DNA of 64,000 bases from an uncultured bacterium (GCA_902826835.1 CADEGH010000004.1:62001-126000); one strand, 5' to 3'. Positions 36,693 to 46,654 are shown, counted from the stretch's first letter. Notes: a model not told the origin generated them from the sequence alone. Program-made: numbers and translations.

Positions 36693-37513
36693 AGAGTGCC
36701 AAACGCCCTTCGTGCCTTCGCAGCCTTTTCCTCGTGGCCGGGCTCGTAATCCGTGAGATCGCCTGGACCCGCCGCACCCTGGTGGCGGTGCTCCTGCTCA
36801 TGGTGCCCAGCGCCCTCGCCTTGGTAATCCGATCGGAAGCGCCTCCCGGTACCGTTGACACCTACATTCAGTCCATATTCCCGACCCTCTTCGTGTTCAT
36901 CTCGGCCCTGATCATGCTCTTTTTCGCCGGGAGCATCGCCCGCGACTCGATGGACGATCGCACGATGACTTTTCTCGTCACGAGGCCACTCGGACGCGTT
37001 CGCATCGTACTGGGATTTTGGCTCGGCACCGTGGTCTTCGCGACCCCACTCCTATGGGCGTGCGGACTCGGAACGATGGCGGTGGCCAGCGCCGGCCTCG
37101 ACGGTTGGGCGGGTTTCCCGAACCCCGAGGCCGCTGCCGAAGCGAGGTGGCGGATCATGCTCGCCGGCCTCGCGATCGCCATGCTCTCAGGAGCCTATTA
37201 CACCTGGATGAGCTTGAAGCTCAAACATCCGACGGTGTTGGGAGTGCTCTCCATCCTCGCGGTCGATGGCGCGCTCGGAAGTGTCCAGGCAAACGCGCGT
37301 TTTGCCGCCCCGACCAGTAGTTTCGAGTCCCTTCTGAGTCCGATCTTCCAGACTCGAGGGACCCTGATTTCCGAATCGGACCTGGATTTGACCCTGACTC
37401 AGGGCGGCGCGCTCCAGCTCATCCTGATCGAGCTCGTCGTCATGCTGATCCTGCTCGCGAAGTCGGCGCAAAAGCACGACTACATTTCTTCGGCGGCCAC
37501 CGAGGGGAGCTGA
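36689..37513 (+). CDS. ABC-2 type permease
   Basis: 274 residues, GTG start overlapping the ATPase stop. About six membrane helices; the characteristic cytosolic stretch is RDSMDDRTMTFLVTRPLGRVRIVLG. Last gene of the four-gene exporter operon. It ends 21 bases from the convergent propeller gene. Confidence 0.88.
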   Translation: MKSAKRPSCLRSLFLVAGLVIREIAWTRRTLVAVLLLMVPSALALVIRSEAPPGTVDTYIQSIFPTLFVFISALIMLFFAGSIARDSMDDRTMTFLVTRPLGRVRIVLGFWLGTVVFATPLLWACGLGTMAVASAGLDGWAGFPNPEAAAEARWRIMLAGLAIAMLSGAYYTWMSLKLKHPTVLGVLSILAVDGALGSVQANARFAAPTSSFESLLSPIFQTRGTLISESDLDLTLTQGGALQLILIELVVMLILLAKSAQKHDYISSAATEGS

Positions 37514-37534
37514 GTTCCAAATTCACGGCGGCCC

Positions 37535-38764
37535 TCAGCTCAAGATCCGCACCGTCAGGGCATTGGTCACGTGCCGGATCTGCCCACCGGCATGCAAGAC
37601 GCCGGCAAAGTGGACGTCGAACACGAGCCAGGGCGCGAGGATCGGGGTGAAGACGACTCCCCGAGCGGTGCCGTTCGAATCGGTGATGCCGACAAAGTCT
37701 TGGACCAGTCCTACCGGCGCCTGCAAGGTGAGCGCCAAGAGATCGTCTTGAGCTAGATGCCATTGCAAGCTGGTACCGGGCACCGGAACCGGGGCGGCGA
37801 TTCCAAACGATGCCAGGAGCTGGTAACTGGTGTCCGGATACGCCGGAACCCGCAGGTCCAGCGCAAAGGGGAAGCTCGAAAGGGCGAGCCCGGTCTGCAC
37901 GAGTTCCGCATTCAGGACCAGCTTCCAGACCTCCCCCTGATTGGTGGCGATCAGGAGATCACCATTCGGATCGAGACTCAGGTCCTCGAGACCCGGGCCC
38001 AAGGTCGAGGTCAGCAGGGCCGCCACGCTGGTCCTCGTCGGCACGGTGGAACTGAAGTCGAAGCGGATGATCTCCTGAGCGAACAGAGTGCAGGCGTAAA
38101 TGGCCCCGTCCTGACCGACGATCAAGTCCGTACAGTCGGTGAGCGGGCCGATGGCGGGCACCACTTGCCCCCCCGGAATCAAGACCTCGGACAACTCCGG
38201 CGAGGTCAGAGAGGCCACGAACAGTCGCCCGCTCGGGAGGTACGCGAGATCCATGCCTCCCACGATGCCGGTGGCGAACACGAACGGAGGCGGGGGAGGG
38301 GTCTGCCCGATGTCTACGAATGCGAGGTGACCTGGACTCGTGGCGAAGTTGGTTCCGAGCAGAGCGCCGACCACCATGACGGTCGGAGTCACGAAGAGGA
38401 TCTCGAGCGGGTGCCCCGGCACCGCGATGGTTTGGGTGGTAGCCCCACTGACCAGGTCAACCCGGCGCACCTGGGAGGGCCCGAAATCCGCCACCCACAG
38501 AGCTTGTCCGGAAGGCTCGAGCGCCATTCCGTGCACGACCCCGTTGGTCAGCGGAACGTAGTTTCCCGAAGCCAAGTCGAGATTTCCCACGCTCCCGAGC
38601 AGCGGGCGCGAGACCAGGAGAGATCCCGAGTTCGCCACGTAGTCGATGTCATCCAAGAGGGAAAATCCGGTGGCGAGCCGCTCCCACGAGCGTACGACCC
38701 CCTGACTCATCAAAGAGTGACTGAGAAACCACAACACGAGGGCGCCGGCAGTGAGGATGCGCAT
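37535..38764 (-). CDS. Secreted beta-propeller (NHL/SMP-30-like) protein
   Basis: 409 residues from ATG 38764, which starts a signal peptide (RILTAGALVLWFLSHSLMSQG). Repeated ~50-residue units with the pattern G-x-A/D-L-x-x-D/S-G-x-L-W/F-V-A (GMALEPSGQALWVAD, DLSLDPNGDLLIAT) indicate a propeller. The last ~90 residues form a separate beta domain (LGQW-type LQWHLAQ, DSNGTARGVVF, GQIRHVTNALTV) of a kind I associate with planctomycete exported proteins. Likely extracellular or periplasmic; ligand unknown. Confidence 0.75.
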   Translation of the reverse strand: MRILTAGALVLWFLSHSLMSQGVVRSWERLATGFSLLDDIDYVANSGSLLVSRPLLGSVGNLDLASGNYVPLTNGVVHGMALEPSGQALWVADFGPSQVRRVDLVSGATTQTIAVPGHPLEILFVTPTVMVVGALLGTNFATSPGHLAFVDIGQTPPPPPFVFATGIVGGMDLAYLPSGRLFVASLTSPELSEVLIPGGQVVPAIGPLTDCTDLIVGQDGAIYACTLFAQEIIRFDFSSTVPTRTSVAALLTSTLGPGLEDLSLDPNGDLLIATNQGEVWKLVLNAELVQTGLALSSFPFALDLRVPAYPDTSYQLLASFGIAAPVPVPGTSLQWHLAQDDLLALTLQAPVGLVQDFVGITDSNGTARGVVFTPILAPWLVFDVHFAGVLHAGGQIRHVTNALTVRILS

Positions 38765-38885
38765 GGCAAGGATGGGATTGGGATGGATGCCGGCACGGGC
38801 AGGCCGACGATCCCTCGCGAGGGGATCGCGAGGCCCGGAGAAATCCGGGAGATCACGACATCTTCCCCCACCGAGGCGGCCCTGT

Positions 38886-41099
38886 CTACGGTGAGTCGCT
38901 GAAGATTCCGGGATTTCCGGTCTCCGCCCGGGAGAACACGAAGGGGCGGGACCGCCCGGATAGGCGATCAGAGAGCGCTCCGAATCTCCGCTGCCGCCGG
39001 TCGTCGGCGATCGCCTGCAGCCAGGCGCCACGATCACCAACAAGGACTAGGAGCTTGCGAGCCCGGGTCAACGCCGTGTAAACCACGGCCCGCTGCAACA
39101 GCAGATGATGCTCGGGAAAGATCGGGAGGATCACGACCGGAAACTCACCTCCTTGCGCCTTGTGGATGGTGATGGCGTAGGCGGGCTGAAGGTCCACGAG
39201 TTGCTCGCCTTCGAACCGGATAATCCGATCTTCAAACTGCACCTCCATCGCGTCGGTGGTGGAAGCCAACCGCACGACCTGGCCCAGGTCACCATTGGCG
39301 ATCTCGCGCTCGTGATCGTTCCGCAAAACCATCACCCGGTCCCCCTCGAAGAACCGCCGCCCCGCCGCCATGAGCCCCTGTCCCGGGGGGGCGAGCCGCC
39401 GCTGGACCGCCTCGTTCAAAGCCTCGGTACCCACCGCTCCTTTGTGCATCGGCGCGAGGATTTGGATGTCCCGTCTGGGGTCGAGGCCGTACCTGCGCGG
39501 CAATCGCTCCAAGAACAGTTCGATCACCGTCTCGTGCCCCCTTTCACTGTCCGGGCGCTCGAGAAAGTAGAAATCACCGGCGCCGGATCGCCCGGAATAC
39601 ACCGGCTCGACCCCCCGCAAAATTGCGTGCGCGGCGCGCACGATGTCGCTGCCCTCTCCTTGACGCCACACCCGAGTCAGGTGCGCGGTCGGAAAGCAGC
39701 GGGCGTCGAGCAAGTCGCGCAGGACGGAGCCTGGTCCAATCGAAGGGAGTTGGTCGGGATCACCGACCAAGACGAGTCGCGTGAGGGAAGGCAGGCGGCG
39801 AAGCAGTCGCACCAGCAGCAGCAAATCGACCATCGAGGTCTCGTCCACGATGAGCAGGTCCGCTTCGATCGGCTTGGCACCCTTCGGACCGCGTCCATCC
39901 GGGAGGATGCCCAACAAGCGGTGTAGGGTGGTCGCCGGGGCACCACAGGCTTCGGCCAGCCTCCGGGCGGCTCGACCGGTGGGCGAGGCCAAGGCGACCT
40001 TCAGTTTCGACGCCTGCGCACACCGCACCACCTCTCGCAGGATCGAAGTTTTCCCAACCCCCGGACCGCCGGTGAGAATGGCGATGGAATTCCGGAGGAG
40101 GAGGTCGATCGCGGACTCCTGCTCCGCTGACCACGGCACCGCTTCGTCGGAATTGGGCCTAGGAATCGCCGGTACGGCGCCGGATTCGAGGCGCCCCCGT
40201 AAGAGTCGGGCCGCCTCCAATTCCGCTTCATGCAGCACCGGTCGCCACAGCAGTTCCGAACCCGGTACCCCCTCGGTGCGATCAGCACGCAGGGTTCCCT
40301 CCGTGAGCGCGAGGTCCAGTCGGGCCTCCACGTGGGCTCGGGAAACTTGGAGCAACTTGGTGGCGCGGTCCAAAAGGTCCGCCAGGGGGAGCGCCGCATG
40401 GCCGAGATCCGCCGCTTCCCGCAAGGCCTCCTCGAGCCCGGCCCGCAGGCGCTCCGGTGCGTCGCTCGCCAGACCCTGACGCCGCGCCAGTTCGTCCGCA
40501 GTCTTGAATCCGATGCCGCGGACCCGCTGCACCAGTCCGTAGGGATTGCGACCCACCTCGGCCATCGCGCCCACGCCGAACTCGCGCCAAATTTCCGCCA
40601 CGAGACTAGGCCCGAGGCCGAGCCCATACAGAAACACGAACGTCTCTTTCTCGGCACGAGCCTTCTTCAAATGCTCGCTGAGAGCGGCGCCCCGCTTCGC
40701 ACCGAGCCCCTTCACTTCCCGCAAACGCCCCGGTTCGTTTTCGATCACCTGCAGCGTGGCGGCGCCGAACCGCTGCACCAAGGTCCGCGCGAGTTTGGCT
40801 CCGACCCCTTTGAAGAGACCGGACGCCAAGAAGCGCTCGATGCCCAAGTGCTCGACGGGCAAGTCGGGAACGACGACTTGGGCCCGCAGTTGTCGGCCAA
40901 ACTTCGGATGCGACTCGAACCGCCCTCGCACCGTGACCCACTCGCCCTTGGCCGGAGACCACGGAAAGTGGCCGACGACGATGACTGCCTCACGACCCGA
41001 GACCTCGGCTTCCAGAACACAAAAATCTCCCGTGGCGGCGCGAAACACGAGATCCCGGATTTCGACTCGCATTTCGATCGGAGCGTCGTTCGCGGCCAT
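38886..41099 (-). CDS. recD2: RecD2-type ATP-dependent DNA helicase
   Basis: 737 residues from ATG 41099. The N-terminal OB-like and helix-hairpin-helix region (GLFKGVGAKLARTLVQRFG, VKGLGAKRG, VRGIGFKTAD) and SF1B helicase motifs are visible: Walker A LTGGPGVGKTS, DETSMVD, VGDPDQLPSIGPG, and late AITIHKAQGGEF and VYTALTRARK. It lacks RecBC-binding regions and is the RecD2 form found outside RecBCD, a 5'-3' helicase in repair and fork maintenance. Monocistronic as far as seen. Confidence 0.93.
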   Translation of the reverse strand: MAANDAPIEMRVEIRDLVFRAATGDFCVLEAEVSGREAVIVVGHFPWSPAKGEWVTVRGRFESHPKFGRQLRAQVVVPDLPVEHLGIERFLASGLFKGVGAKLARTLVQRFGAATLQVIENEPGRLREVKGLGAKRGAALSEHLKKARAEKETFVFLYGLGLGPSLVAEIWREFGVGAMAEVGRNPYGLVQRVRGIGFKTADELARRQGLASDAPERLRAGLEEALREAADLGHAALPLADLLDRATKLLQVSRAHVEARLDLALTEGTLRADRTEGVPGSELLWRPVLHEAELEAARLLRGRLESGAVPAIPRPNSDEAVPWSAEQESAIDLLLRNSIAILTGGPGVGKTSILREVVRCAQASKLKVALASPTGRAARRLAEACGAPATTLHRLLGILPDGRGPKGAKPIEADLLIVDETSMVDLLLLVRLLRRLPSLTRLVLVGDPDQLPSIGPGSVLRDLLDARCFPTAHLTRVWRQGEGSDIVRAAHAILRGVEPVYSGRSGAGDFYFLERPDSERGHETVIELFLERLPRRYGLDPRRDIQILAPMHKGAVGTEALNEAVQRRLAPPGQGLMAAGRRFFEGDRVMVLRNDHEREIANGDLGQVVRLASTTDAMEVQFEDRIIRFEGEQLVDLQPAYAITIHKAQGGEFPVVILPIFPEHHLLLQRAVVYTALTRARKLLVLVGDRGAWLQAIADDRRQRRFGALSDRLSGRSRPFVFSRAETGNPGIFSDSP

Positions 41100-41282
41100 G
41101 GTGATCGACTCTAAATCGCGGAGGGGACTCTCGACACGGCCGGGAGTCTCGAAGCAGGGGGCAGGGAGCCAGTGAGCAGCGGATCCCGGGCTACCGCCCG
41201 GCGCAATTCCCTGCCCGGAGAGACTCCGACGGTCCTTGGGGAAGCCGGGATCGTAGAGTCTGCGGCGGCCCGTTCCACCGTC

Positions 41283-42413
41283 ATGACTTCCTCCCTGCGC
41301 ATCCTCCGAATCGTCACGCGACTCAATGTAGGCGGGCCCACGCGGCACATTGCAATGCTCTGCCGGGGTATGCCGGCATCAGGCCACGTCCATCGACTCC
41401 TTCACGGACCGTGCCACCCAAGTGAAGGAGAGGGGATCTTGACGGTACCGGCCGAGGCGGATCGGCGCTTCGTTCCGGAACTCACTCGCGGAGTCTCCCC
41501 GGTTCGAGACGCCCGGGCCTACGCCCAGCTCCGCCGAGAAATTCGCGCCTTTCGCCCTGACGTGGTGCACACGCATCAGTCCAAGGCGGGGTTCTTGGGA
41601 AGGGCCGCCGCTTTCGCCGAGAGGGTGCCATGCGTGGTTCACACCTTTCACGGCCACGTTCTCCAGGGCTACTGGCCTCTCCCGGTGAGCTGGGTTCTGC
41701 GAGCGAGCGAGCGCCGGAGTGCGAAAAAGTCGACGTGGCTGGTCGTCCAAGCCGAGGCCCAAGCCGCTGAACTCGCTCAACTATTGGGAGGCCACATTGC
41801 CCCCAAACTGCGACTGATTCCACCGGCGCTGGACCCCGGGTTTCTGACCGACGCTGTTCCGGCCGACCGGGCCAGAATTCGAGAGACCTTGGGAATTCCG
41901 GCCGAGGCTCCCACTCTCGTGATGGCGGCGCGCCTCGTCCCGATCAAACGTCCGCAGAAGGCCATTCGACTCCTGGCCGCCCTCCCGGGCTTTCACATGA
42001 TCCTGCTTGGGGATGGGCCGCTTCGAAGCCGGGTGTTGACGCTCGCGAGGGAACTCGGAGTCCTGGAGCGCTTGCACCTCGTTGGGCTCCAATCCGATCC
42101 GCAGTCCTACTACGATGCCGCCGATCTCGCGATTCTCACGAGCGCCCAGGAGGGCACTCCGCTCTGTTTCTTGGAAGCGCGAGCCCGCGGGCTCCCGATC
42201 GCCGCCACCGACGTGGGTGCAGTTAGGGGCGTTGCTGGTCCGCAAGCTCTCCTGTGGCCTTCCGAGGGTCGCCCCGAAGAGTGGGCGGACGCGCTCCGCG
42301 CCGCCTGGGACGGACGGAGCTCGCGAATCGACCCCCTTGATCTGTGGGCTCATTCACCCGAGAGACTCGTGGGGGATCTCTTGGAACTCTACCGGTCCGG
42401 CCGGTGCAAATGA
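41283..42413 (+). CDS. GT4 family glycosyltransferase
   Basis: 376 residues from ATG 41283. GT-B fold: an N-terminal glycine-rich motif (VGGPTRHI), VVHTHQSKAGFLGR and VVHTFHGHVL in the acceptor half; in the donor half VMAARLVPIKRP, ILLGDGPLR, and SAQEGTPLCFLEARARGLP with the EGxP...E motif that binds the nucleotide sugar. Expected cytosolic face of the membrane, adding a sugar to a surface glycan. No other glycan gene is adjacent. Confidence 0.9.
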   Translation: MTSSLRILRIVTRLNVGGPTRHIAMLCRGMPASGHVHRLLHGPCHPSEGEGILTVPAEADRRFVPELTRGVSPVRDARAYAQLRREIRAFRPDVVHTHQSKAGFLGRAAAFAERVPCVVHTFHGHVLQGYWPLPVSWVLRASERRSAKKSTWLVVQAEAQAAELAQLLGGHIAPKLRLIPPALDPGFLTDAVPADRARIRETLGIPAEAPTLVMAARLVPIKRPQKAIRLLAALPGFHMILLGDGPLRSRVLTLARELGVLERLHLVGLQSDPQSYYDAADLAILTSAQEGTPLCFLEARARGLPIAATDVGAVRGVAGPQALLWPSEGRPEEWADALRAAWDGRSSRIDPLDLWAHSPERLVGDLLELYRSGRCK

Positions 42414-42471
42414 CCTTGAGTCACCCGGGATGCGCCGGGCGGGCGTTGGAGCGGCTGACTTGCGCACCAGA

Positions 42472-42501
42472 CGGGAGTGGTTCGAACGAACCTCACTCCC
42501 G
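42472..42501. terminator. Strong hairpin between convergent genes
   Basis: CGGGAGTGGTTCG pairs with CGAACCTCACTCCCG (13 pairs with a two-base bulge, AA loop) in the 132-base gap between the GT4 gene and the PilZ gene that faces it. There is no T-run on either strand, so it is an unusual or Rho-assisted bidirectional terminator at best. Confidence 0.4.
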
Positions 42502-42545
42502 GAATCCAGGCAGTGTGCCCTACTCCAAACCGCGCTGACTCGGCC

Positions 42546-42992
42546 TCACGACTTGGGTTGGCCTTTAGCCGTAGGCTGATTCACCGAGTGGAGGCTGGAC
42601 TCGATGAAGGCTCGGATCTGCTCCTGAGCGCCCGCGTCTTGCCACCCGACCCACCAAAATTCGATCCCCACGTCCGACTCTTGGTCGCCCACGGGAGCTA
42701 CCCAACTGACCCTTCCCAGCGCGATCACGGAGGTCGGGAACATGGGCAACTGGATGTTCAGGGCCAAGAGCTGCCCCTTGGCCGGCCGCTCGGCGAGACG
42801 TACGCAGAGCCCTCCGCCCGAAATGTTTTGGAGGAGACCCTGGCTTTGGGTCTTGACCGCCGCGATGGCCTCCTGGTCACCGATCGGTCGGTACTCCACG
42901 ATGCAGGTCGACGAAACCCGGGGAAATGCCCGGCGGTCGTCGTGCGCGATCGGAATGGAGCCCGTATCCGGAGAACGCGAACTGGCTCGCAT
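42546..42992 (-). CDS. PilZ domain protein (c-di-GMP binding)
   Basis: 148 residues from ATG 42992. The c-di-GMP-binding motifs are RRAFPR (RxxxR) and NISGGGLCV (D/NxSxxG). Single-domain, cytosolic. Its partner is unknown; a diguanylate cyclase gene lies at 58052. Divergent from the large repeat-protein gene at 43232. Confidence 0.88.
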   Translation of the reverse strand: MRASSRSPDTGSIPIAHDDRRAFPRVSSTCIVEYRPIGDQEAIAAVKTQSQGLLQNISGGGLCVRLAERPAKGQLLALNIQLPMFPTSVIALGRVSWVAPVGDQESDVGIEFWWVGWQDAGAQEQIRAFIESSLHSVNQPTAKGQPKS

Positions 42993-43231
42993 GGACTGCC
43001 CTCTTGGAGCTTGGGCTCTCCAAACCCCGCCTGAAAATCGACCGAACCGGGCCCTTTTCTTGAGGTTGCGTGCCGCTTTGGCTCGGATCGGAAACTGCGC
43101 AAGATCCGAACTGCGCCCGGTCGACCAGTCCGGAAGGAAAACCAGGCCTCCGCCGTCCAAGGAGCGTCTGACCCTACCCGGCCCGGGGTATGCCCTCGAT
43201 GCCGGGTTGCGCCTTAGCCTGGGAGCTTGCC

Positions 43232-46051
43232 GTGGATCGACGTGGTTCCTCCGCCGTCAACATCCTTCTGATCATCATCGCGCTCGCCGTGGTGGGCTAC
43301 TTCGTCTACCAGGCTCTCGCGACGAAGCCCGAACCCTACAAACCCGTACCAACCAGCACTCCGACCACGGAACTGAAGCCTGCTCCCAAGGAACCACCAA
43401 CGGAGCCGGACAAGACGCCGCCGGTCGCCACGAGAACTCCAGGCGAGACCCCGCCGCCGACCGGCCAAGCCGGGAAACCGACAGAGATCGCCGGTTTCGT
43501 GCGCGATGTCCAGGGACAACCGGTGGCCGGCGCCACCGTCCAGCTCATCGACTACGAGGCCATTCGGGAGATGGTCAGCACCCGGCCGATGTGGGATCGC
43601 TTCAACGAAAAGACGTTGCAGCAAACGACGACCGATGACCGAGGCGAGTATCGCTTCACCGGTTTAGTGCCTGCGGAAATCAAGTACGTCAAGGCCGTCG
43701 CCATGGGGTTCATCCCTCAGGTGAAGGACGCCGTGAAAGTGGGCCTCTTGGTCGACTTCAACCTGCTGGCGGGGGCGCCCGTCGAAGTGGTGGTCACCGA
43801 CGCGGACACCAAAGCCCCGATTTCGGACGCGCTAGTGAAAGGCTACTTCAAGTCGACCGGTACGAGCGATGTCAACCGGGTGTTCCGCTGGGACGAGCGC
43901 CGTCGGACCAACGAACAAGGCAAGATCCTGTTCGACGGAGTCCCCGCCGGCAAAGTGCTCTGGCTGTATCACCACGACGAATACCGACGCGCGCAGGAGG
44001 AGCAGCCCGTCGAATTGGGCAAGACCAATGTCATCAACCTCTCCATGAAGAAGGGGATCGAGGTCCATGGTCAGATCCTCAACAAATTCGACGAGAAGCC
44101 CATCGCCGGCGCGCTCGTGCAGGTGACCAACTCGCTGATCCCCGAAAAGGGAGTGCGCACCGACGCGAACGGTCTGTTTGTCGTCAAGGGTCTGGAGACG
44201 GGCCCCCAGTTCTTCAGCATGACCGCGGACGGGTTCACCGACGATCGACTCTCGAATCCGCTTTCCGAGTCGGACCACTTTGATCCGGCCAAGGGAAATC
44301 TGCTGAAATTCCGGCTGGAGCCCACCGGAAACGCGGCCGGAATATGCCTCGATCCGGATGGCAATCCGGTGGCCAACGCCAAGATCTTCGTGGCCGTCAA
44401 CGCCATGATCTTCAACAAGATCCGCGGCGAACCCGAGTTCGTCACCAAGGACGACGGCAAGTTCTTCGTCAAGAACCTCGGCACGAAGTCCGCCTACTTC
44501 ATCGCCGTTCAAAAGGACGGTTACGGGATCGGAGTCTCCCAGGAGATCAAAGTCGGACCCGGAGAAATTCGTGACAGTGTTGAGGTGCGGCTGCGCCGTG
44601 GCTGCGGCATCCGTGGCCAAGTCACCAACGAACTCGGAGCGCCCATCCCTGGTGCGGTGGTGACCATTCAGGTCCCCGGCATGTCGGATGTGTGGTTCCC
44701 ACCGGGCATGGGACATGGTCAGTCGTCGACGCAGACGTTCGTTACCGGCGATGATGGACGGTACGATCTCAGCGGCGTGTGGAAGGGAAGCTACACCTTC
44801 GGCATCGAACATCCGCAGCACGTCGGGCTCACCAATCAGCGCGTCGAGATCCGGGAAGTGGACCAAGTGGCCACCCAGGACTTCACGCTGAAGATCGGGC
44901 GATTCATCGCCGGTCGTGTGGTCGGTCCCGATGGGCGTCCGGCTGAAGGGGCCCTGGTCACCGCGAGCTTTGGCTGGTCCACTCGGCCCCAAGGCACGGC
45001 CACCGTCGATCAGGCCGGCAACTACCGAATCCCCGGCCTCGTGCAGGGCCAGTACCGGGTGCAAGCCCGCAAGGACGCCCTCTCTTCCCGGCCCACGCTG
45101 AATGTTCCCGCCGACTCCAGTTCCGTCGATTTCCAGCTCCTGGAAAACGGCGGCGTCGCCGGGGTCGTCATCAGCCCGACGGGCACTCCCGTCACCGAAT
45201 TCACGGCCGTCTTGAGCTACCGCGACGATCCGACCGCGGCCGGCCCGCGACTCGCGTCGAATACCGAAATGGTGAGTGATCCGGGTGGGCGGTTCCTGTT
45301 GCAAAATATCGACCCGGGCGACTACCAGCTCACCGTCACCGCGCCCGGCTTCGCTCGGGCGGTGGTCGACCTCGTCACGGTTCCGAGCGGTTCGGTTCAG
45401 GATATCGGAGCCGTTCGACTGCCTCGCGGCGGCATCATTCGCGGAGTCGTGAAGACGCCACAGGGACAGCCCATCCAGGACGTCATGATCACGGCGTTCA
45501 ACTCCACGGATCCCGCGGCGCCGCGCGCGAAAATGGACAAAGAGGCGACCCAGGCGAGCGAAGACGGGGAGAAAGACGAAGGCGACGGCAGCTCGGTCAA
45601 TCAGCGCCAGTGGTCGGCCCGACCGGACGCCGAAGGCAAGTACGAACTCAATGGCCTGAATCCTGGCACCTACATTTTGAAGGTCGAATCCAGCCGCTAC
45701 GTAGTGCCTCAGGTCGAGCAGGTGCCGGTTGCAAACGATGTCGAGATCGTCCGGGACTACAGCCTCGCGGTGTCGGGCAGCCTGACCATCACCCTCACCG
45801 ACGACTTCAGTGAGCCGGTGGTGGCCTGCATCGCCACCGTGCGCGACTTGGCCACCGGCAAGCTCGTGGGCACTCCTGGCCCCTCGCCCCGCAGCGATGC
45901 GCAAGGGAAGATTGTTCTGACCGGCCTGCCGCCAGGTCGACTCAAGATCAGCCTGAACCGCACCGGATACATCGTGAAAGAGATCGAAGTCGACCTCGCC
46001 GAAGGCCAAAGCTCGGCCCAAGCGGTCCAGCTCCAAAAGCTCCTCAACTAG
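43232..46051 (+). CDS. Large exported carboxypeptidase-regulatory-repeat protein
   Basis: 939 residues from GTG 43232, preceded by GGGAG; the frame opens at 43190, but that start has no ribosome site. One N-terminal membrane helix (VNILLIIIALAVVGYFVYQ) acts as anchor or uncleaved signal, then a Pro/Thr-rich linker (~35-85). The rest is about nine tandem beta-sandwich modules of the CarboxypepD_reg/Cna-B-like kind (GFVRDVQGQPVAGATV, GQVTNELGAPIPGAVV, GRVVGPDGRPAEGALV and so on), each ~80-100 residues. Probably a stalk or scaffold on the cell surface. No catalytic domain. Confidence 0.85.
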   Translation: MDRRGSSAVNILLIIIALAVVGYFVYQALATKPEPYKPVPTSTPTTELKPAPKEPPTEPDKTPPVATRTPGETPPPTGQAGKPTEIAGFVRDVQGQPVAGATVQLIDYEAIREMVSTRPMWDRFNEKTLQQTTTDDRGEYRFTGLVPAEIKYVKAVAMGFIPQVKDAVKVGLLVDFNLLAGAPVEVVVTDADTKAPISDALVKGYFKSTGTSDVNRVFRWDERRRTNEQGKILFDGVPAGKVLWLYHHDEYRRAQEEQPVELGKTNVINLSMKKGIEVHGQILNKFDEKPIAGALVQVTNSLIPEKGVRTDANGLFVVKGLETGPQFFSMTADGFTDDRLSNPLSESDHFDPAKGNLLKFRLEPTGNAAGICLDPDGNPVANAKIFVAVNAMIFNKIRGEPEFVTKDDGKFFVKNLGTKSAYFIAVQKDGYGIGVSQEIKVGPGEIRDSVEVRLRRGCGIRGQVTNELGAPIPGAVVTIQVPGMSDVWFPPGMGHGQSSTQTFVTGDDGRYDLSGVWKGSYTFGIEHPQHVGLTNQRVEIREVDQVATQDFTLKIGRFIAGRVVGPDGRPAEGALVTASFGWSTRPQGTATVDQAGNYRIPGLVQGQYRVQARKDALSSRPTLNVPADSSSVDFQLLENGGVAGVVISPTGTPVTEFTAVLSYRDDPTAAGPRLASNTEMVSDPGGRFLLQNIDPGDYQLTVTAPGFARAVVDLVTVPSGSVQDIGAVRLPRGGIIRGVVKTPQGQPIQDVMITAFNSTDPAAPRAKMDKEATQASEDGEKDEGDGSSVNQRQWSARPDAEGKYELNGLNPGTYILKVESSRYVVPQVEQVPVANDVEIVRDYSLAVSGSLTITLTDDFSEPVVACIATVRDLATGKLVGTPGPSPRSDAQGKIVLTGLPPGRLKISLNRTGYIVKEIEVDLAEGQSSAQAVQLQKLLN

Positions 46052-46210
46052 CGCGGGCCGTGGTGGACGTGGCCCAGTGGACGATTGGCGGGCCAGAACG
46101 GACCTCATTCCTCTCGTAACGCGCCCGGAGCGGCGGCGAAGAAACCGCTACCTCAACCACGAGCGTCGACTGGCCCCCGATTCCCTTCAGCGGGCGAAAA
46201 TTCCCGACCG

Positions 46211-46245
46211 AAAAAAAACAGGGGGCCCGCCGGGAGGCGGGCCCC
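46211..46245 (-). terminator. Intrinsic terminator, minus strand
   Basis: GGGGCCCGCC/GGCGGGCCCC is a perfect 10-pair stem with a four-base loop (46222-46245). On the minus strand it is followed, after CTG, by eight T (A-run 46211-46218 on the plus strand). It stops transcripts coming from the right, not the plus-strand repeat-protein gene. Confidence 0.85.
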
Positions 46246-46623
46246 ACAAGAAGAAAGAGTTCCGAGTTAGAGAGGGCGGTTGGGGAGGGAAAGATCTCGT
46301 GCGCCCGGAACTCTTCACTTTTCAGATCACCTGACGCGCAGGTCTACGGCCCGCGGAAGCGGACCGGACTCTCCTCGTAAGCAAACGTCAGGCCACACTT
46401 CAGAGGCATCACTCGAAGGCCTCCCAAGCTGCACTTTTTCTGCAAGCCGGGCTCAAGCCGAACTCAGTTGGCGCCAGAGCCGGTGGCCTACGGGATGGCG
46501 AAATTCTTGGCCATGTCAAGCAGCGAGGACCGGGGAATTCCTTCCAAAGCCTTGTCTGGCAATGGGATAGGGATGTCCAGTTTCTTGGACAAGGCACTCG
46601 CCAGACGGGAATCCGCGGCTCAG

Positions 46624-46654
46624 AAAAAAAGACGGCGCGCCGAAGGCGCGCCGT
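46624..46654 (-). terminator. Intrinsic terminator, minus strand
   Basis: ACGGCGCGCC/GGCGCGCCGT, 10 pairs with a three-base loop (46632-46654), followed on the minus strand by seven T (46624-46630). It probably ends the TsaC-phosphatase transcript, whose gene stops 207 bases before it. Confidence 0.85.

Noticed and set aside
43190..43231. Earlier start of the large repeat protein at 43190
   Set aside because: No ribosome site there; GTG 43232 has GGGAG at good distance and starts just before the membrane anchor.
43832..46108. 758-residue minus-strand frame opposite the repeat protein
   Set aside because: It is the complement of a clear repeat-domain gene, with histidine/arginine-rich composition typical of antisense frames.
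46246..46380. Minus-strand GAGGAGAGTCCGG resembling the start of RNase P RNA
   Set aside because: Only ~125 bases remain before the terminator, too short for RNase P, and the other conserved boxes are absent.
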